Source: Bradyrhizobium prioriisuperbiae (lineage in GTDB: Bacteria; Pseudomonadota; Alphaproteobacteria; Rhizobiales; Xanthobacteraceae). Taken from it: a stretch of 64,000 nucleotides of DNA. The position numbers and the translations under genes were made by a program. The notes under the pieces are model-generated. The model saw only the letters and a program-made list of their open reading frames with translations, was not told the DNA's origin and did not search any database. Location: positions 7,986,501 to 8,050,500 of the forward strand of contig NZ_CP135921.1 of the NCBI RefSeq assembly GCF_032397745.1. The letters run 5' to 3'. Below, one piece after another: positions 33,710 through 41,813 of this stretch; position 1 is the first letter of the stretch; each line of letters begins with the position of its first letter.

Positions 33710-34219
33710 TTACGAGGCGCGGAGCACCCGCCCCGGAACACCCGCCACTACTGCCTGGGGCGGCACCTCACGATTGACCACGGAATTGGCGGCAACTGTC
33801 GCGCCCTGCCCGATCGTGATCGGGCCGATGATGACCCCGCCGGCATACACCGTGACGTTGTCCTCAAGCTGCGGATAGCCGGGCCTTTGCGCGGTATGCC
33901 GGCCCAGGGTCACGTTCTGGTACAGCGTCACCGAGCGGCCGAGCCGGACGCCATCGCCAACCACAATGCCTGTCGGATGCGGGAGAATGAGGCCCGGCCC
34001 GATCTCGGCAAGCAGCGAAATGTAGCAACCGCGCTGCATCAGGCAGCAGCGCAGGATGAGCCAGGAGATTGCCCGTCCGGGGCGTCCGCTCGACCGCAGC
34101 CATTTGGCCAGGCGCCACCATGTGATCACGACAAAACCGGGGCATGTGATCCAGGCAACCAATGCGGCCTTGAGCCCCGAACTGCCGGTGTTTGCGATCA
34201 GATCTTCACGCCATTGCAT
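33710..34219 (-). CDS. Hexapeptide-repeat acetyltransferase (CysE-like, polysaccharide type)
   Basis: This 169-residue protein has an N-terminal hydrophobic/helical part (GFVVITWWRLAKWL) and a left-handed beta-helix: AEIGPGLILPHPTGIVVGDGVRLG, SVTLYQNVTLG, NVTVYAGGVIIGPITIGQGATVAANSVV in outline. The catalytic His is in LPHPTGIV. It is too short for true serine acetyltransferase and matches the small CysE-like acetyltransferases found in exopolysaccharide and O-antigen loci, which add O-acetyl groups to sugars. It is 39 bases downstream of the flippase gene on the same strand, so a polymer-decorating role is likely. Confidence 0.88.
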   Translation of the reverse strand: MQWREDLIANTGSSGLKAALVAWITCPGFVVITWWRLAKWLRSSGRPGRAISWLILRCCLMQRGCYISLLAEIGPGLILPHPTGIVVGDGVRLGRSVTLYQNVTLGRHTAQRPGYPQLEDNVTVYAGGVIIGPITIGQGATVAANSVVNREVPPQAVVAGVPGRVLRAS

Positions 34220-34258
34220 CGACTGGTTCCGTCCTCAGCACTGTTCCAATGTCGCTCA

Positions 34259-35716
34259 TCACGAAGCCGATGCCGCTTCCAGGGGCTGTCCTTCGGGCAG
34301 CGGCCGGCGCAACAGCGACTTCAGGCTGCCACGGATCTGGTGCCTGAAGAGGACATAACACCCCAGCACCACGAGGATGTAGACCCCCGTCGCGAGCAGC
34401 CAATTTACCAGCGTGGTCACCTGGCCCAAGGTGACCGCCAGGACGGCTGCCATACCTGCAAGGGTTGCGATCGAAGCCGGCAGCAGCGATTTGAGGATGG
34501 ATCCGTAAGGCAGCCCGGTACTGCGCGCTCCGATCATCACCATCGCGATGCAGACGATGATTGCAGTGATCACATATATAACCGCGACCGCCTTGAGACC
34601 GAACGGAAGCGCCACCACAAAGGACAGGATCATGGCAACGCTGTTCGCACTGCTGACCCAGAACTGCAGGCGGGCCTTGCCGCGCGCCAGCAGAATTGGG
34701 CCGCTATAGGCAGCAATCGATTGTGCGGCGCCCGCCGGTGCCAGCACCGCGATCAGCGGCAAAACCTCGCGCCAATGCGGCGAGAGGAAGGCCGTGACCG
34801 GATAAGTCAATCCGAAGGTCAGATAGATCATGGCCGGAAATGTCACCATCGCCGTCATGCCGAGCACCGCGCAGATGGCGGTGTTTTGCTCGGCGCGAAA
34901 CTCATCGCCGGCCATCCGGCTCAGCGTCGCCATCAGCACGCCGCCGCCGGGCCAGGAGAAGATCATCAACGGGAGAATCATGAACTGATACGCCAGTCCA
35001 TAGAGACCGACCGCCGCGGCTCCCAGTTTTGCACCGATCAGCAGGTTGCCGACATTGCGCGCGGCAAAATTGAGGATGTTGGTGGCCAGAACCCAGCCGC
35101 CGAACGTGAGGATCGATGATACGCGGCGCCAGCCGAAGTTCGGGCGGATCTCGCGGCGCGTGATGACTGCAAAGGCGACCGCGCGAATGACCTGGACCAG
35201 AACGTAATAGGAAATCAAGGCCCAGATCCCCCAGCCGCCCACCGCACCGCCAACGCAGACAATAGCGCAGATCACGGCGGCGGCGGTCTCCACGGCGGCG
35301 ACCGTCTGATAACGCAGCTTGCGCTCGAGGACCGCCCGCGGCCCGAGTGCTGCGATCGACAGCACGACCGAGACGGACAGCGCGGCCAGCACCGTCGACA
35401 GGCCCTGCATCCTCACCGCGCCGGCCAGCGGACTGGCCATCCCGGCGAGCAAAGCCGCACAGGCGACGCCGATCAGGAGCATCAACGTGACTGCGGCCCC
35501 CGCCTCGTCCGGCGTGAGCGTCTTCCGCTGCACCATTGCGCTCGACAGGCCCATATCAGTGAGCAGCGCTATGAACGCGACAAACGGCAGGGAGAACGCG
35601 ACCAGGCCGAATTCCGCCGGGCTGACGAAATAGGTCATCAGCAGCGTCATCAGGAATTGCAACACCGACTTGACGATGTTGACGCCGGACATGGAAAGCA
35701 GATTCTTCAGGATCAT
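34259..35716 (-). CDS. Oligosaccharide flippase, Wzx/WzxC type
   Basis: This 485-residue protein has about 12-14 membrane segments. The opening MSGVNIVKSVLQFLMTLLMTYF, followed by SPAEFGLVAFSLPFVAFIALLTDMGLSSAMVQRK, is characteristic of the polysaccharide transport family that includes WzxC and AmsL. It moves lipid-linked oligosaccharide from the cytoplasmic to the periplasmic side of the inner membrane. It precedes the CysE-like acetyltransferase and follows an acyltransferase gene, all on the minus strand. It is a clearer flippase than the gene at 26387. Start ATG 35716. Confidence 0.92.
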   Translation of the reverse strand: MILKNLLSMSGVNIVKSVLQFLMTLLMTYFVSPAEFGLVAFSLPFVAFIALLTDMGLSSAMVQRKTLTPDEAGAAVTLMLLIGVACAALLAGMASPLAGAVRMQGLSTVLAALSVSVVLSIAALGPRAVLERKLRYQTVAAVETAAAVICAIVCVGGAVGGWGIWALISYYVLVQVIRAVAFAVITRREIRPNFGWRRVSSILTFGGWVLATNILNFAARNVGNLLIGAKLGAAAVGLYGLAYQFMILPLMIFSWPGGGVLMATLSRMAGDEFRAEQNTAICAVLGMTAMVTFPAMIYLTFGLTYPVTAFLSPHWREVLPLIAVLAPAGAAQSIAAYSGPILLARGKARLQFWVSSANSVAMILSFVVALPFGLKAVAVIYVITAIIVCIAMVMIGARSTGLPYGSILKSLLPASIATLAGMAAVLAVTLGQVTTLVNWLLATGVYILVVLGCYVLFRHQIRGSLKSLLRRPLPEGQPLEAASAS

Positions 35717-35784
35717 GATGTCATCCGCTGGTCACTTGCAGTCCGGCATTGGCAGAACGCGCTCGCAAGCGCCTCTGATGAAAA

Positions 35785-36834
35785 TCAGGCGTGATGCCCC
35801 ACCCCGCCGATCGGTCGGAAAAACGCATGCCGGAAGGTATTGTCCAGCAGGCGCCGCAGCCGCACCTCGATCAGCTCGTAACTCACGGCACCGGCGAAGA
35901 GTGCTGCGGCAAGTCCGAGCACAGCGAAGGCCCCCCACAGCAACCAGAGGTCCATTCCTCGCGCTGCGAACTTCACGCCCATCACCTGCAGGGGGAAAAG
36001 GGCGAAAGGATGCACAAGATACAGGCTGTAGCTGATCTTACCGAGGTATTGCAGCACAGGCGCGCTCAACGCCCTCGCCACGCCGGACTCCGGCGCGAGC
36101 ACCATTGCGAACAGCAGAAAACCCGGTATCAGGCCAACGAATGGATGGATGTATTCAAGACAGGCATACATCGCGATCCCGCAGACCACGCCAGCGAGCA
36201 CTCCTCCCCAGCCGCCGAGCCGAATGCGGAAACTGATGCCGCTGAACAGCATGCCCACGGCGAAATAGGCCGCAATCGGCCAGGTGAAAACAGCGATCAG
36301 CCCCACTACCAGCAGCAGAGCCCCCAGCATCCATTTCCGCAGTTGAGCGATAACAACGAAGGTGGCGGCAAACCAGATGTAGAAGGCCCACTCATAAGTC
36401 AGTGTCCAGGCGTTCTGCTGACCGGCCGGAAGACCGAACATATCAGGCACAAAGAACAGGTTGGCGAGGAACACCTCGATGTAGGACAGGATGGTGATGT
36501 CCTTGAAGAACTTGTAGCCGACCAGCGGGCCGACGGTGAACAGGACCAGATGCAGGACCACAAACACCGGCAGAATACGCAACGCCCGATCATAGAAGAA
36601 CTTCGACACCGAGGCGTGGCGAACCAGACTGGCCGGGATCAGGAAACCGCTGATCATGAAGAACAGCTCGACCCCACGCCCTCCCATATTGATGGTGCCG
36701 TGGAACCAGGACGGGAGGCCGGGCAGAAAGCCGGCAAGAAGCGGCATGTCATAGAGGTGGACCACCAGCACGCTCATGGCGGCAAGCCCACGCAGGCCCT
36801 GCACCGCCGGCACAAACCCCTGATGACTGGTCAT
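35785..36834 (-). CDS. Acyltransferase-3 family membrane protein
   Basis: This protein has about 349 residues. The ATG at 36834 (MTSHQGFVPAVQGLRGLAA) is chosen over a GTG at 36858, since it gives the standard opening, with GGAGG upstream. It has the family hallmarks QGLRGLAAMSVLVVHL, GGRGVELFFMISGFL, ILPVFVVLH and SYSLYLVHPFA, and about ten membrane helices. These proteins transfer acetyl, succinyl or other acyl groups to polysaccharides (ExoZ/OafA-like) in the inner membrane. It is the first of three such proteins in the region. Together with its neighbours it probably sets the non-sugar decoration of the polymer. Confidence 0.9.
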   Translation of the reverse strand: MTSHQGFVPAVQGLRGLAAMSVLVVHLYDMPLLAGFLPGLPSWFHGTINMGGRGVELFFMISGFLIPASLVRHASVSKFFYDRALRILPVFVVLHLVLFTVGPLVGYKFFKDITILSYIEVFLANLFFVPDMFGLPAGQQNAWTLTYEWAFYIWFAATFVVIAQLRKWMLGALLLVVGLIAVFTWPIAAYFAVGMLFSGISFRIRLGGWGGVLAGVVCGIAMYACLEYIHPFVGLIPGFLLFAMVLAPESGVARALSAPVLQYLGKISYSLYLVHPFALFPLQVMGVKFAARGMDLWLLWGAFAVLGLAAALFAGAVSYELIEVRLRRLLDNTFRHAFFRPIGGVGHHA

Positions 36835-36943
36835 GGACACGCACGCCTCCAACAGCACAACGGCAACAGCCGAACAAATGATTCACGTATAAGGAGCATC
36901 GCCGCTTGGCTGCTCGCGTCCAGCAACGGGGGCGAACGCCCGC

Positions 36944-38290
36944 TCACGCCGGCCGCGGCGCCAGCGTGACGGCATCGCTCGGGACCAGCGCGGTACTGCT
37001 CCCGGCCGAGTCGTCGGCGAGCTTGCCGCGAAACACCTCGCTGAACGCAAAGCCCAGCATCAGCAAACCACTAGCAGGGCCATAGGCAAGCACCGTCACC
37101 GCGAACAAATTCATCACCACGGCGGCGGTCAATTTGTAGATGTCGGTCGTCTTCGCCACAGCATAGACTACGCACACCATGAACGCGACGAAGATGGGCC
37201 CAAACATCAGATACGTGCCGATGTAGAAATTATCGACCGGAACGTAATAACTCACGCTGTTGGAAAACAGCTGCTGCGGATAGTTGAAACAGCCGAGGCC
37301 ACAGCCCGTCAGGTATCCCAATGGCATCAGCTGGCCCATATAGACGAACGGCAGCTGCCAGCTGTTGTTGATGCGATCCTGCATGCTGTAGAGCGCCGGA
37401 TACGATCTGTGCAGATCGATACCCGAGAACAGGATCATCAGGATGATCGGAATCAGGATGGTCAGGAACGAAAGGCAAGCCATGCGACGCAGCATGGGAA
37501 ATTTGTGACGCTCCGGCAGCAGCCGGATGATGATCAGGCACACCAGATAGATCGCGATCAATCCGATGGTGGTTTTGCTGGTCGTCAGCTTGATCGCATA
37601 GATGCCGAGCGGCGCCCAGAACAGGCACCAGCCGAGGCTGCGACGAATCGAGGTCAGCACGAACGTGATGAAAACAAAGAACGCGGCCATGGTGCTGTCG
37701 GCGGCAAAGCCGGCCAGCCGCGGATTGGCGTCGGTCCACCATAGCTTCCCCGCTTCCCGGGTGGCGCCGAACGATTCATAGGCAAAACCAACCCATGGCA
37801 AACGCATGTGCGCTGAAGCGATGATGCCCAGGATCGTGACATAGAAAATGATATGAATTGATGCGAGCAGCTTCTTGTAGGAACCCGTATCGCGCGCGCA
37901 GAAGCAGAATCCGACGAACACCGGCGCGATCATCTTGAGCGACGACGCCATTCCCGCTACGCGGCCGAGGAAAATGTAACCGATATAGAGCGCGAATGCC
38001 ATGTACAGGATGGTGAGGATTGCAATCAGGCTTTTGCCTTGGATGACATAACGCTGCACAAACGCGAGGATGCAGACCATCGCCAGCAGATCTGGGATGA
38101 ACCACAGCCCGTCCAGCTTGGTGATGCTGAAATAGTAACGCAGCGCGCCGGCGAAGGCGTCGCGATAGAAATACAGGAACAGCGCGAAGGCTTCGAGATT
38201 CCACAGCGAGAATATCGATAGGCCGGGCTCGCGCGGCTGCGCCCCGACAAAATCGGAGCCGATTGGACTGGCGTGAATAACAGCCGTCAT
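36944..38290 (-). CDS. Polysaccharide polymerase (Wzy-like) membrane protein
   Basis: This 448-residue protein has about 11 membrane segments and a large loop rich in aromatic residues and Arg between helices in the C-terminal half (DLHRSYPALYSMQDRINNSWQLPFVYMGQLMPLGYLTGCGLG, described by region only). The SKTTIGL segment after a helix and the VDNFYIGTYLMFGP motif fit O-antigen polymerase/ligase-type proteins. Sequence identity in this family is low, so the call depends on topology and on being between flippase and acyltransferase genes. It would join flipped repeat units in the periplasm. Its start overlaps the stop of the previous gene (ATGA, 38287-38290), so the two are translated together. 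Confidence 0.78.
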   Translation of the reverse strand: MTAVIHASPIGSDFVGAQPREPGLSIFSLWNLEAFALFLYFYRDAFAGALRYYFSITKLDGLWFIPDLLAMVCILAFVQRYVIQGKSLIAILTILYMAFALYIGYIFLGRVAGMASSLKMIAPVFVGFCFCARDTGSYKKLLASIHIIFYVTILGIIASAHMRLPWVGFAYESFGATREAGKLWWTDANPRLAGFAADSTMAAFFVFITFVLTSIRRSLGWCLFWAPLGIYAIKLTTSKTTIGLIAIYLVCLIIIRLLPERHKFPMLRRMACLSFLTILIPIILMILFSGIDLHRSYPALYSMQDRINNSWQLPFVYMGQLMPLGYLTGCGLGCFNYPQQLFSNSVSYYVPVDNFYIGTYLMFGPIFVAFMVCVVYAVAKTTDIYKLTAAVVMNLFAVTVLAYGPASGLLMLGFAFSEVFRGKLADDSAGSSTALVPSDAVTLAPRPA

Positions 38291-39510
38291 TGGCTGATCG
38301 CCCCTCCGTGAGCGGATGCGAGCTTCTCCGCCGGCGCGCGATTGAAGAACCTCAGGACAGCTTTCGAACCGGGAATCTCGACATGCAGATAGGTCAGGTT
38401 GGACACCACGAACACCGCCGCGAGGAAAACCAGCAGCAATCCTGTCCCCGCCAATCCCGGCGCGAGGCCATCAATCCCCTGGAGTTTCTTGGTCCCAACG
38501 GCGCGCACGAAATACTCGAACAGCATGAGCACCAGCGAATGCACCATGTAGATCGAGTACGACCGCTTGCCGAGCCAGACCAGCGGCCGGATGGACAGAA
38601 TGTTCGGCAGCACACGATTGGGGAATGCCATGAGCGAACCGAGCAGCGCGGCAAAAATGAACGGAGCGACAAAGCTGATCTGAGGCATCATCGCAACCAG
38701 GCTCATCACCACGATCGCCGCGGCAACGCTGCCAAACTGAACAATCGTCTGGATGGCCGGACTCACCTGCTCCGGCAGCGAAGCGACGATGCGGACAGTC
38801 AGCACGCCCAGGAAGAAGCTGAAGACACAGCGGACAATTCCGAAAGCATAGTGGAAATCGATGCTGGTCCGGCGCATCACAAAGACCATGATCAAGGCAC
38901 TCGCCAGCATCAACAGCGCCGACAACACGTAGACGATGCGAACGTTCCGGCGCCACTGCGCAAACACCAGCACGACGCCGAAGATCAGGTAGGTGTAGAA
39001 TTCCGCACTGATGCTCCAGCTCGGCGCATTCCAGCTGAGATAGTCAACGAAGCCGAGCGCATGAAGCAGAAAGACGTTGACGAAAAAGGAATAGACATTG
39101 TTGACCTGCATCTCGGCCGGCATGACCTGCAGGAGACCGAATGCGACCACACCCAGCTTCAGCAGCCGGAACATCAGCGCTGCGGCCAATGTGACAACGT
39201 GAAGCGGATAGATTCGCGCCAGCCGGCGCACCACAAAATCGCGGAATGAAAACGCTCCGAAATCGGATCGCGTGTAGTTCAGCGAAATGACGATGCCGCT
39301 CAGGACGAAAAAGAGATCAACGAAAAGCCAGGCGTTATGAAAGAAAGCAACGTCAATCCAGGCCTTGTTTGGAAAGATTGCAACGAATGCGGCCGAGATG
39401 ACGAAATGATGAACCACGACGCACGACGCCGCCAGTCCGCGAACGCTGTCGAGCGGCAGATAGTGAGCTTTGTGACGATGGATCGATATGGAATTGATCG
39501 ATGTGGACAA
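38287..39510 (-). CDS. Acyltransferase-3 family membrane protein
   Basis: This protein has about 407 residues. Family motifs are LDSVRGLAASCVVVHHF, AWLFVDLFFVLSGIVISLNY, FVVRRLARIYPLHVVTLA, SWSISAEFYTYL and RSYSIYMVHSLVL, with about ten membrane helices. The SWSISAEF motif is usual for members acting on sugars. The only start in reach is TTG 39510, without a clear ribosome-binding site, so the first residues are uncertain. Its stop overlaps the polymerase start by four bases. It is divergent from the third acyltransferase gene at 39886. It probably transfers an acyl group to the exopolysaccharide. Confidence 0.9.
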   Translation of the reverse strand: MSTSINSISIHRHKAHYLPLDSVRGLAASCVVVHHFVISAAFVAIFPNKAWIDVAFFHNAWLFVDLFFVLSGIVISLNYTRSDFGAFSFRDFVVRRLARIYPLHVVTLAAALMFRLLKLGVVAFGLLQVMPAEMQVNNVYSFFVNVFLLHALGFVDYLSWNAPSWSISAEFYTYLIFGVVLVFAQWRRNVRIVYVLSALLMLASALIMVFVMRRTSIDFHYAFGIVRCVFSFFLGVLTVRIVASLPEQVSPAIQTIVQFGSVAAAIVVMSLVAMMPQISFVAPFIFAALLGSLMAFPNRVLPNILSIRPLVWLGKRSYSIYMVHSLVLMLFEYFVRAVGTKKLQGIDGLAPGLAGTGLLLVFLAAVFVVSNLTYLHVEIPGSKAVLRFFNRAPAEKLASAHGGAISQ

Positions 39511-39885
39511 GACGAAGAACCCAACCTTTGCCGCAAAATTTTCTATATCGGTTCACGCGGGTTTTTCAACGTGGGACTTTCGCGTGGCGGATGTGTGTCA
39601 ACGATCGAACTCAATCAATCGCGATATTGCCACCATGCTGCCTACACGCTGAGCTAACTTTGCCTTCAAGTCGAGCAATACAAGCCGCTCAAACAGACAG
39701 ATCCTTCAAACGGACACGCTTTCAATTCCCGCAAATTCTCCTCATTGCAGACATGTGCACGTCATCTGTTGTGAGGTATGCGGAGCGGAATGCTGCTCAT
39801 CGAGTGATCACGGCGCACAGTAAATGTGGATTGAGTTGAGAGTGCGGCCATGCCTACAGTCGACGAGGAAGACAGGAGTCACTTG
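39511..39885. other. Divergent promoter region between two acyltransferase genes
   Basis: No gene is supported in these 375 bases. A near-palindrome GACATGTGCACGTC lies around 39752-39765 and matches its own complement at 10 of 14 positions. The region is AT-richer than the coding flanks and should hold promoters for both directions. Confidence 0.4.
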
Positions 39886-41028
39886 ATGAAGCGAGTTGCA
39901 GCAACCGCTATAAACTCGATCAAGGATTGGTTTTCCGGACCCAGCGCCAAGGACGTCATGGATGCGCACAACGGCGCCGGTCCTGGCTTCGACCTGCTGC
40001 GAATCGGGCTGTCGCTGCTGGTGATTCTGCTGCATTCGTTTCACACCGCTTATGGCGTTCCTCAATCGCGCTTTCTTGCCACGGGATGGTCACATCCGAT
40101 CTGGGCCGCCACCCTGCCGATCTTCTTCGGTTTGAGCGGCTTTCTGGTTTCCGGCAGCGCCCTGCGATCACACAGTTTGAAAGTCTTCCTGTCGTTCCGC
40201 GCGCTTCGTATCTTTCCGGCGCTGACGGTCGAGATCACCTTGTCCGCACTGATTCTCGGTCCCCTGCTGACTACACTGCCGATCTGGGACTACGTCAGCG
40301 ACACGAGATTCCTCAAGTATTTCGGCAACATCATCGGCTGGATTCATTTCGAATTGCCAGGTGTGTACGAACACAATCCCTCCGCCGGCATCGTCAACCG
40401 CAGCCTCTGGACCCTGCATCCGGAACTGCTCTCCTATGTGCTGATGACCGCTCTGATGTTCTCCGGCATCGCTTACAGCCGATGGAAGACCACGCTGTTG
40501 TGGATTGGCGCCACAATTGTTCTCGCCACCTACAATCTGATGACCGGCAAATACGAGCTGACTGGCATCTATAATGGCGGCGTTCTGATTTATTACTTTC
40601 TCACCGGAATTTTGGCCTACCACTGGCGCCATGTCGTCGTGATCAACGCGCGGTTATTCGTCATCGCGCTGGTGGGTGCCTACATTTTGACCGAACTGCC
40701 GCAGACGACGTTTCTGGTGCTGCCGCTCGTGAACGTCTACATCATGGTCTACATCGGCATGATGAAGCTTCCGCATGTGAAGTTCCTGCAAAGCGGGGAC
40801 TATTCCTACGGTCTCTATCTCTACGCATTCCCGATCCAGCAGGCGATTGTGCAGTTTCTTCCGGACCATCGAAACTGGTGGACCGTGTTCGTGCTTGCGG
40901 TTGTCATCACCTACGGCGTGGCGGCTCTCTCCTGGCATCTGATTGAAAAACCGGCACTGCGGCTCAAAAAATGGGTGCAGAATGCACCTCGACCGATTCC
41001 AAGCACCACCGAGCCGTCTCGCGCGTAA
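39886..41028 (+). CDS. Acyltransferase-3 family membrane protein
   Basis: This protein has about 380 residues. ATG 39886 is chosen because AGGAG lies seven bases upstream; an ATG at 39850 has no such signal. Motifs are GFDLLRIGLSLLVILLHSFH, LPIFFGLSGFLVSGSAL, FRALRIFPALTVEI, LWTLHPELLSYVL and GDYSYGLYLYAFPIQQ. The LWTLHPE variant differs from the SWSISAE form of the previous protein, so the two probably have different acceptors. The protein is polytopic in the inner membrane. It starts a plus-strand run that continues with a periplasmic protein and the Wzc-like gene. Confidence 0.9.
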   Translation: MKRVAATAINSIKDWFSGPSAKDVMDAHNGAGPGFDLLRIGLSLLVILLHSFHTAYGVPQSRFLATGWSHPIWAATLPIFFGLSGFLVSGSALRSHSLKVFLSFRALRIFPALTVEITLSALILGPLLTTLPIWDYVSDTRFLKYFGNIIGWIHFELPGVYEHNPSAGIVNRSLWTLHPELLSYVLMTALMFSGIAYSRWKTTLLWIGATIVLATYNLMTGKYELTGIYNGGVLIYYFLTGILAYHWRHVVVINARLFVIALVGAYILTELPQTTFLVLPLVNVYIMVYIGMMKLPHVKFLQSGDYSYGLYLYAFPIQQAIVQFLPDHRNWWTVFVLAVVITYGVAALSWHLIEKPALRLKKWVQNAPRPIPSTTEPSRA

Positions 41029-41222
41029 CGGCACGAGCCATGATCCGCATCGCTCCAACATCGCGGCAAGGGAACAACAAAACCGCCCTTGTTTTTCATT
41101 CGGATGCCCTTGGGAACCGCTTTATTGCACCGCACAAAGATTTGACATACTCTAGTACTAGCTTCGTGACCGATTTCCTTCGCCACACAGACAACCTGCA
41201 ACTTGAGGTGGACGGCGTCTCG

Positions 41223-41786
41223 ATGGTCACGCTCCGAAAATGTCTGGCGAACCGCGCGACGATTGCGGCATTCCTGCTCGTCGCGATCGGAACTGGTGCC
41301 GGCCACGCGCAATGCGTGCCGTTCAGCGAGCGCATACCGCTGGCCGAGCGCGAGATGTTTTCCACAGAGCCGACCTCGCTGTTGCAGGCCGTCCGCAATG
41401 ACAACGACAAACTCGAGACCCGAGTGACTGGCTATCTGGCGACCGACCCGACGCTGTTACCTGCGGTCCGCAAGCTGGTTGCCGACGCACCTTCGGCCAA
41501 TCGGCGTGCGATCGGCGCGGGCCTGCGCCGTGCTGTGTTGCTGTGTACAGCCATACAGCCGCAGTCTGCGCGCAAGATCATCGATTTCGTGCGCGATCTC
41601 GGCGACAAGACCGTGTTGGCTGGTTACGTCTCCGTAAGCGAGGAGCTCGATTCGCCATCTACAGGTCCCCAGATCACACGCCCTGCGGCACCACCGGTCA
41701 AAGCCACCACCAGCAGCAGACTGTTTTCCGGGGAGTTCAACACCGAACTTGCCGATCCTTTTGCCAGCATGCCCCTGCCGCAATAA
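41223..41786 (+). CDS. Secreted/periplasmic hypothetical protein, 187 residues
   Basis: The ATG at 41223 starts a clear signal peptide (RATIAAFLLVAIGTGAGHAQ, cleavage after GHA). The frame is open much further upstream, but that part overlaps the acyltransferase gene and looks non-coding. The mature part is helical with PTSLLQAVRNDNDKLETRVTGYLATDPTLL and SANRRAIGAGLRRAVLLC, followed by a Pro/Thr-rich tail. Proteins with this layout occur beside Wzc-like genes in Bradyrhizobiaceae exopolysaccharide loci, but I know no function. It ends 27 bases before the Wzc-like gene and should be in one operon with it. Confidence 0.72.
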   Translation: MVTLRKCLANRATIAAFLLVAIGTGAGHAQCVPFSERIPLAEREMFSTEPTSLLQAVRNDNDKLETRVTGYLATDPTLLPAVRKLVADAPSANRRAIGAGLRRAVLLCTAIQPQSARKIIDFVRDLGDKTVLAGYVSVSEELDSPSTGPQITRPAAPPVKATTSSRLFSGEFNTELADPFASMPLPQ

Positions 41787-41813
41787 TCATCATCGGACAC
41801 ACTGAATTCACCC

